The notes under the pieces were generated by a model. The model saw nothing but the letters and a program-made list of their open reading frames with translations. It searched no databases and had not been told where the DNA came from. A stretch of 64,000 bases of DNA from Kytococcus aerolatus (lineage in GTDB: Bacteria > Actinomycetota > Actinomycetes > Actinomycetales > Dermatophilaceae): the NCBI RefSeq assembly GCF_900187395.1, contig NZ_FYEZ01000001.1, positions 496,001 through 560,000 of the forward strand, in the 5' to 3' direction. Positions within the stretch are counted from its first letter, which is position 1. The number at the start of each line of letters is the position of its first letter. The translations under genes and the position numbers were made by a program. Shown here piece after piece: positions 59,770 through 64,000 of the stretch.

Positions 59770-60866
59770 CGGGGCCCCCGGGTCATGAGGGCAGGGATCG
59801 CCCAGGTGACCAGGACCGCCAGGAGGATGCCTCCGGCCAGGGTGGCTGCGGCGAGCTCGAGCACCAGGTAGTTGAAGGAGAGCACTCCCCCGGCCACCAC
59901 GGCCACCCACAGGTAGAGGGTCAGCACGGCGCCCCGGTGCGAGTGCCCCAGGCGCAGCAGCTGGTGGTGCAGGTGGCGGGCGTCGGCGTCCCAGGGGCGC
60001 AGCCCGGCCCGAGTGCGGCGGATGATGGCCAGCACCATGTCCACCAGCGGGATCGCCATGACCGCCACCGGGACCGCGACCGGGAGCATGACCGCCGCGG
60101 CCTGGGACGCCCCGCTCACCGAGGCCGGGTCGATGGTGCCGGTCAACGAGATGGAGGCCGCCCCCACCAGGAGCCCCAGCAGCAGCGAGCCGCAGTCCCC
60201 CATGAACAGTCGCGAGGGGTGGAAGTTGTGGGGCAGGAAGCCGGCCGTGACCCCGACGAGCGCCGCGCAGAGGAAGGTGGCCGTGGAGAACACGTTCGGC
60301 GGGTCGTAGGTGTGGGAGAGCTCGTAGCTCCACACGAGGAAGGCGGCCGACGCGATCCCCACGACCCCGGCCGCGAGCCCGTCCAGGCCGTCCACGAAGT
60401 TCACCGCGTTCATCGTCCCGACCACCACGAGCACGGTGAGGATCACCATCACCGGCGTGGGCAGGATGGTGTACCCGAAGATCGGCAGGCTCACGAGCAT
60501 GACCCCGTGGAGGCTGAGCACGAGCGCGGCGGCCACCTGGCCCCCGAGCTTGAGGGACCAGTCCAGGTCCCACTTGTCGTCGGCGGCGCCGACGAGGGTC
60601 ACGAGCCCGGCGGCCAGCAGGACCCCGCGCAGCTGGGCGTCCTGGTAGACCTGCGAGAGATAGGGCAGCTGGGAGGCCACCACGGCTGCCGCGAGGAGCC
60701 CCAGGAACATCGCCAGCCCCCCGAGCCGCGGCTTCGGGCGCACGTGGACGTCACGGTCCCGCACCGGGGTGATGGCTCCCGCGTGCACGGCGAACCAGCG
60801 CACCCAGGGGGTCACCCAGAAGGTCACCCCGAGGGCGGTCATGAGCACGAGGAGGTACTCACGCAC
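59766..60866 (-). CDS. wecA: WecA-like undecaprenyl-phosphate sugar-1-phosphate transferase
   Basis: The 366-residue membrane enzyme has the MraY/WecA motifs VRPKPRLGGLAMF, AADDKWDLDW (catalytic Asp pair), NAVNFVDGLDGLAAG, FMGDCGSLLLG and HLHHQLLRLGHSHR. It starts the lipid-linked sugar for arabinogalactan-like wall polymers or teichoic acid linkage. The GTG at 60866 has AGGAGA 6 bases upstream. It lies between glyA and the atp genes, as in mycobacteria. Confidence 0.94.
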   Translation of the reverse strand: MREYLLVLMTALGVTFWVTPWVRWFAVHAGAITPVRDRDVHVRPKPRLGGLAMFLGLLAAAVVASQLPYLSQVYQDAQLRGVLLAAGLVTLVGAADDKWDLDWSLKLGGQVAAALVLSLHGVMLVSLPIFGYTILPTPVMVILTVLVVVGTMNAVNFVDGLDGLAAGVVGIASAAFLVWSYELSHTYDPPNVFSTATFLCAALVGVTAGFLPHNFHPSRLFMGDCGSLLLGLLVGAASISLTGTIDPASVSGASQAAAVMLPVAVPVAVMAIPLVDMVLAIIRRTRAGLRPWDADARHLHHQLLRLGHSHRGAVLTLYLWVAVVAGGVLSFNYLVLELAAATLAGGILLAVLVTWAIPALMTRGPR

Positions 60867-60938
60867 CGGCACTCTCCTCACCCGCGGCGGAGCTGCGGCG
60901 CCCGCCCGACGGGCGCACCCGCCGGACCGGCAGCGGCA

Positions 60939-62216
60939 TCAGCGCGCGTACGCCGGGAAGCGCGCGGTCAACTCGTCGACCTGCGCGCGCAGCTCGCGGC
61001 TGACCGCCGACCCGCGGTCGGCGTCACCCTCGGTGACGGCGCGGTGGATGAGATCGGCGATGACCTGCATCTCCTCGACCCCCATGCCCTGGGTGGTGAC
61101 GGCCGGGGTGCCCACGCGCACGCCGGAGGCGAGCATCGGCGGGGCCGGGTCGAAGGGGATGGTGTTCTTGTTGAGCACGAGGCCCGCGGCGTCGCAGCGC
61201 GCCTCGGCGTCCTTGCCGGAGACGTCCAGTCCGCGCAGGTCGTGCAGCGAGAGGTGCGTGTCCGTGCCGCCGGAGATCGGCCGCAGACCGTGCTCACCCA
61301 GCGCGCTCGCGAGCTTCTTGGAGTTGTCCAGCACCTGCTGGGCGTACTGCTTGTACTCCGGCTGCATGCACTCGTGGAAGTTCACGGCCTTGGCCGCCAC
61401 CGCGTGCATCAGCGGGCCGCCCTGCATCATCGGGAAGACGGCCTTGTCGATCTTCGAGGCGAACTCCTCCTTGCAGACGATGGCACCACCACGGGGTCCT
61501 CGCAGCACCTTGTGGGTGGTGAAGGAGACGACGTCGGCGTGCGGCACCGGCGAGGGGATGACCCCACCGGCGACCAGGCCGATGAAGTGGGCGGCGTCCA
61601 CCCAGAAGATGGCGCCGACCTCGTCGGCGATCGCCCGGAAGCGCGCGAAGTCGATGAGCCGCGGGATGGCCGAGCCGCCCGCGAGGATGATCTTGGGGCG
61701 GTGCTCCTTGGCCAGGCGCTCCACCTCGTCGTAGTCGATGTGCTCGGTCTCGGCGTTCACGCCGTAGTGGACGGCGTTGAACCACTTGCCGGAGAAGCTC
61801 ACCTTGAACCCGTGGGTGAGGTGCCCGCCGTGGTCCAGGCTCATCGCCAGGATGGTGTCGCCGGGCTTCGCGAAGGCACCGTAGACGGCCTGGTTGGCCG
61901 AGGCACCGGAGTGGGGCTGGACGTTCGCGTGGTCGGCACCGAAGAGCTGCTTGGCGCGCTCGATGGCGAGGTTCTCGGCCTTGTCGACCTCGGAGCAACC
62001 GCCGTAGTAGCGCTTCCCGGCGTAGCCCTCGGCGTACTTGTTGGAGAGCGTGGAGCCCAGGGCCGCGAGCACCGCGGGACTGGTCTGGTTCTCGCTGGCG
62101 ATCAGCTGGATGCCCGTGCGCTGGCGCTCGAGCTCGCTGAGCAGGATGCCGGCGATCTCGGGGTCCTGGCTCTGCAGCAGGTCGAAGTCGGGACCGTAGA
62201 AGGTCGGCTCGCTCAT
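60939..62216 (-). CDS. glyA: Serine hydroxymethyltransferase
   Basis: The 425-residue PLP enzyme has YAEGYAGKRYYGG near residue 57 and the PLP-Lys motif SFTTHKVLRGPRGG near 237. It swaps serine and glycine while loading one-carbon units onto tetrahydrofolate. Its ATG overlaps the tsaC stop by 4 bases. Confidence 0.97.
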   Translation of the reverse strand: MSEPTFYGPDFDLLQSQDPEIAGILLSELERQRTGIQLIASENQTSPAVLAALGSTLSNKYAEGYAGKRYYGGCSEVDKAENLAIERAKQLFGADHANVQPHSGASANQAVYGAFAKPGDTILAMSLDHGGHLTHGFKVSFSGKWFNAVHYGVNAETEHIDYDEVERLAKEHRPKIILAGGSAIPRLIDFARFRAIADEVGAIFWVDAAHFIGLVAGGVIPSPVPHADVVSFTTHKVLRGPRGGAIVCKEEFASKIDKAVFPMMQGGPLMHAVAAKAVNFHECMQPEYKQYAQQVLDNSKKLASALGEHGLRPISGGTDTHLSLHDLRGLDVSGKDAEARCDAAGLVLNKNTIPFDPAPPMLASGVRVGTPAVTTQGMGVEEMQVIADLIHRAVTEGDADRGSAVSRELRAQVDELTARFPAYAR

Positions 62217-63403
62217 CGGGTGCTCCTGTCGTCGTCACGGCGGGTGTCGGGGGCGTCGTCGGTGGTCACCGAGTGCCCACCACGCAGCGTACGGGGCGAG
62301 GCCTCGGGGATCTCGTGCCCTTCGGTGTCCACCCCCACGATGTCGAAGTTCTGGTCCACCGGCAGCGCCACCGTGCGCAGGGTGCTCGCGGTCGGGGCGT
62401 GCGCCTGCGCGATGCCGTCCTCACCGCGATCGGCCTCCGCCGGGGCGGCCGGGACGTCCTCGGGAGCGTCCGGGGCGGCGGACCCGTCGGCAGGATCCTC
62501 CGCGGCGCGCTCCTGCCGCTCCAGCTCGGCCAGCCAGGCGAGCTGCTCCTCCTCCTCGCGGCGACCGGCCTCCTCGTCGAGCTCCTCGGTCGGCGGCAGC
62601 TCCGGGTCGACCCCGGGGCCGGGGGCGGTCCCGTCGGCCTGGGCGACCGGCGGCTGCGGCGCCGGCTCGGGGGCCATGCTGCGCCCCTCCGCCTTGAGCT
62701 GCTCGGCCAGCGCCTCCCGGTCGGCCTCCGGCTCGGGCTCCGAGGGGGACAACCGCAGGTGGACGTCCTCGCCGAGCACCTCCTCCAGGCGCTCCACGGA
62801 CAGCGCGCCCAGCCGCAGGATGACGGGGCTCGGCCGGGTGCAGTCGAGGATGGTGGAGGGCCGGTTGCCGGGGGTGGGTCCGGCGTCCAGGTAGACCTCG
62901 GCGGCCGGACCCAGCTGGGTGGCGGCCTCCAGCACGCTGGTGGCCGCCGGCTGGCCGGTGATGTTGGCGCTGGTGACGGCCAGCGGACCGGTCCGGGCCA
63001 GGAGGCGCAGGGCCAGGTCGTGGTCGGGCATGCGCAGAGCGACGGTGCCGTTGGTGTCGCCCAGGTCCCAGGAGAGGGAGGGCTGCGCCTGCACCACGAT
63101 CGTGAGCGGGCCGGGCCACAGCTCCTTGACCAGGCGCTTCACGTAGGGCTGCAGCTCGGCGCCCAGGCCGTCCAGGGTGCGCTGGTTGGGCACGAGGACC
63201 GGCGGCGGCATCGCGGCGGTCCGCCGCTTGGCCGCCAGGACGTTGGGCACGCCGTCCGGGTGGAAGGGATCGGCAGCGACGCCGTAGACGGTGTCGGTGG
63301 GCAGGACGACGACCCGTCCCTCGGCCAGCGAGGCGACGGCGGCCTCGAAGGCCTCGTCACGCTGCTCCTCGGTCGGGTCGATGCAGTCGAACACCGGGCT
63401 CAT
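62213..63403 (-). CDS. tsaC: L-threonylcarbamoyladenylate synthase (TsaC/Sua5) with long acidic C-terminal extension
   Basis: The 396-residue protein has a YrdC domain in its first 205 residues: VVVLPTDTVYGVAADPF (33-49), LWPGPLTIVV, and PLAVTSANITGQPA, then TILDCTRPSPVILRLGA. It makes threonylcarbamoyl-AMP for t6A37 of tRNA. The last 190 residues are rich in Glu, Asp, Pro and Ala with no Sua5 C-terminal domain recognisable, and would be mostly disordered. The ATG at 63403 is in the usual place. Confidence 0.9.
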   Translation of the reverse strand: MSPVFDCIDPTEEQRDEAFEAAVASLAEGRVVVLPTDTVYGVAADPFHPDGVPNVLAAKRRTAAMPPPVLVPNQRTLDGLGAELQPYVKRLVKELWPGPLTIVVQAQPSLSWDLGDTNGTVALRMPDHDLALRLLARTGPLAVTSANITGQPAATSVLEAATQLGPAAEVYLDAGPTPGNRPSTILDCTRPSPVILRLGALSVERLEEVLGEDVHLRLSPSEPEPEADREALAEQLKAEGRSMAPEPAPQPPVAQADGTAPGPGVDPELPPTEELDEEAGRREEEEQLAWLAELERQERAAEDPADGSAAPDAPEDVPAAPAEADRGEDGIAQAHAPTASTLRTVALPVDQNFDIVGVDTEGHEIPEASPRTLRGGHSVTTDDAPDTRRDDDRSTR

Positions 63404-63487
63404 GCGGGCACTCCTCGTTCCCTCCACTGCGGTCGGGGCAGTCTGTCACGTCGCGGTGCCCGGACGCAGTCCGCCTACCCTCGTCCC

Positions 63488-64000
63488 ATGATCCGTGACG
63501 ACGAGGCCCCGGCCGCCGAGCGACTGACACGCGAGCAGCTCGAGCGCACGGCCCGCGCGGGTGAGCGACTGGTCGGGGGTGACGCCGCGGATCTCGACCT
63601 GCGCGGCGCCGACCTGGCCGGGCTCGACGTCCGAGGAGGCACCTGGGCGGGAGCCCGGCTGGACGGCGCGGACCTCACCGACGCACGCTTCACCGAGGTG
63701 GACCTCCAGGGCGTGACGGCCCCCGACGCCCTGCTGGCCGACACCCGCTTCGAGCGCTGCCGGCTCACCGGGGCGCAGCTCGCCCACCCCCGCGGGCTCG
63801 GGTTCATCCTGCGCGGCGGGACCGCCTTCGGGGCGGACCTCAGCGGCACCTGCCTGCGGGAGAACTTCTTCGAGGGCACCCGCCTCACCGAGGCGGTGCT
63901 CCGGGGCGCCGACCTGCGCGGGGCCCGCCTGGACGGCTGCGACCTGCTCGGGGCGGACCTCCACGGCGCTCGGCTGGACGGCGCCGACCTGCGCGCCGCC
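63488..64000 (+). CDS. Pentapeptide-repeat protein (partial, continues past window)
   Basis: Bases 63488-64000 read as 171 residues with no stop and continue beyond the window. After a charged N-terminus come A(D/N)LxG-type repeats: LRGADLAGLDVRGG, LDGADLTDARF, LRGADLRGARLDG and LLGADLHGARLDGADL. Such repeats form a right-handed beta-helix; some mimic DNA and protect gyrase, many have no known role. TACCCT (63476-63481) is 6 bases before the ATG, so it looks leaderless. Divergent from tsaC. Confidence 0.88.
   Translation, partial: MIRDDEAPAAERLTREQLERTARAGERLVGGDAADLDLRGADLAGLDVRGGTWAGARLDGADLTDARFTEVDLQGVTAPDALLADTRFERCRLTGAQLAHPRGLGFILRGGTAFGADLSGTCLRENFFEGTRLTEAVLRGADLRGARLDGCDLLGADLHGARLDGADLRAA

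Noticed and set aside
59937-62894. 985-residue plus-strand open frame over wecA, glyA and tsaC
   Set aside because: Exact shadow of three well-supported minus-strand genes, with no recognisable domain.

Overview
The window is high-GC DNA (roughly 70 % or more by eye) packed with coding sequence. It comes from an actinobacterial chromosome, most likely Micrococcales; genus cannot be fixed from sequence alone. The evidence is the gene orders ftsK-pgsA-cinA-clgR, DUF3046-recA-recX-miaB-miaA-hflX, tsaC-glyA-wecA-atpIBEFHAGDC-DUF2550 and pduO/nucS, all standard in actinobacteria. NucS (mismatch repair), many GTG starts, ATGA/GTGA stop-start overlaps and apparent leaderless starts agree. I see no tRNA, rRNA, CRISPR array, insertion sequence or prophage. 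No gene-free stretch exceeds 300 bases.

Region 1 (1-11.3 kb): a GH63-like glucosidase points left. To the right is a cobalamin-riboswitch-controlled locus that I read as a vitamin B12 capture and import system. It has three secreted four-cysteine DUF4430/SCO2322-like proteins, one secreted alpha-toroid (squalene-cyclase-fold) protein, and a complete ECF transporter (T, fused A-A, S). The alpha-toroid plus DUF4430 pairing is the domain composition of animal transcobalamin, here split into separate surface-anchored polypeptides. A PduO-type cobalamin adenosyltransferase at 49.6 kb could process the imported vitamin.

Region 2 (11.3-28.6 kb): hflX, miaA, miaB, recX, recA and DUF3046 on the minus strand. 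Interspersed are a VanY-type carboxypeptidase, a PhoD phosphatase, a methyltransferase, a double GNAT protein, PPDK with its regulatory kinase/phosphatase, an acyltransferase and a small monooxygenase. recA has two recognisable promoters, one LexA-type and one PafBC-type.

Region 3 (28.7-46.9 kb): two small secreted WGxxGxxG proteins, an AEC transporter, the lhr-nei2 DNA repair pair, clgR-cinA-pgsA-rimO, a dipeptidase, a channel-like protein with an altered filter joined to ftsK, a SatD/DUF3307 pair, and an L,D-transpeptidase with a structured leader.

Region 4 (46.9-64 kb): a zinc-ribbon protein and 3-hydroxyacyl-CoA dehydrogenase, nucS, pduO, then the long minus-strand tsaC-glyA-wecA-ATP synthase series. 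The ATP synthase cluster is interrupted between atpD and atpC by an opposite-strand 2OG-Fe(II) oxygenase and a 20-bp-stem hairpin. A pentapeptide-repeat protein runs off the right end.
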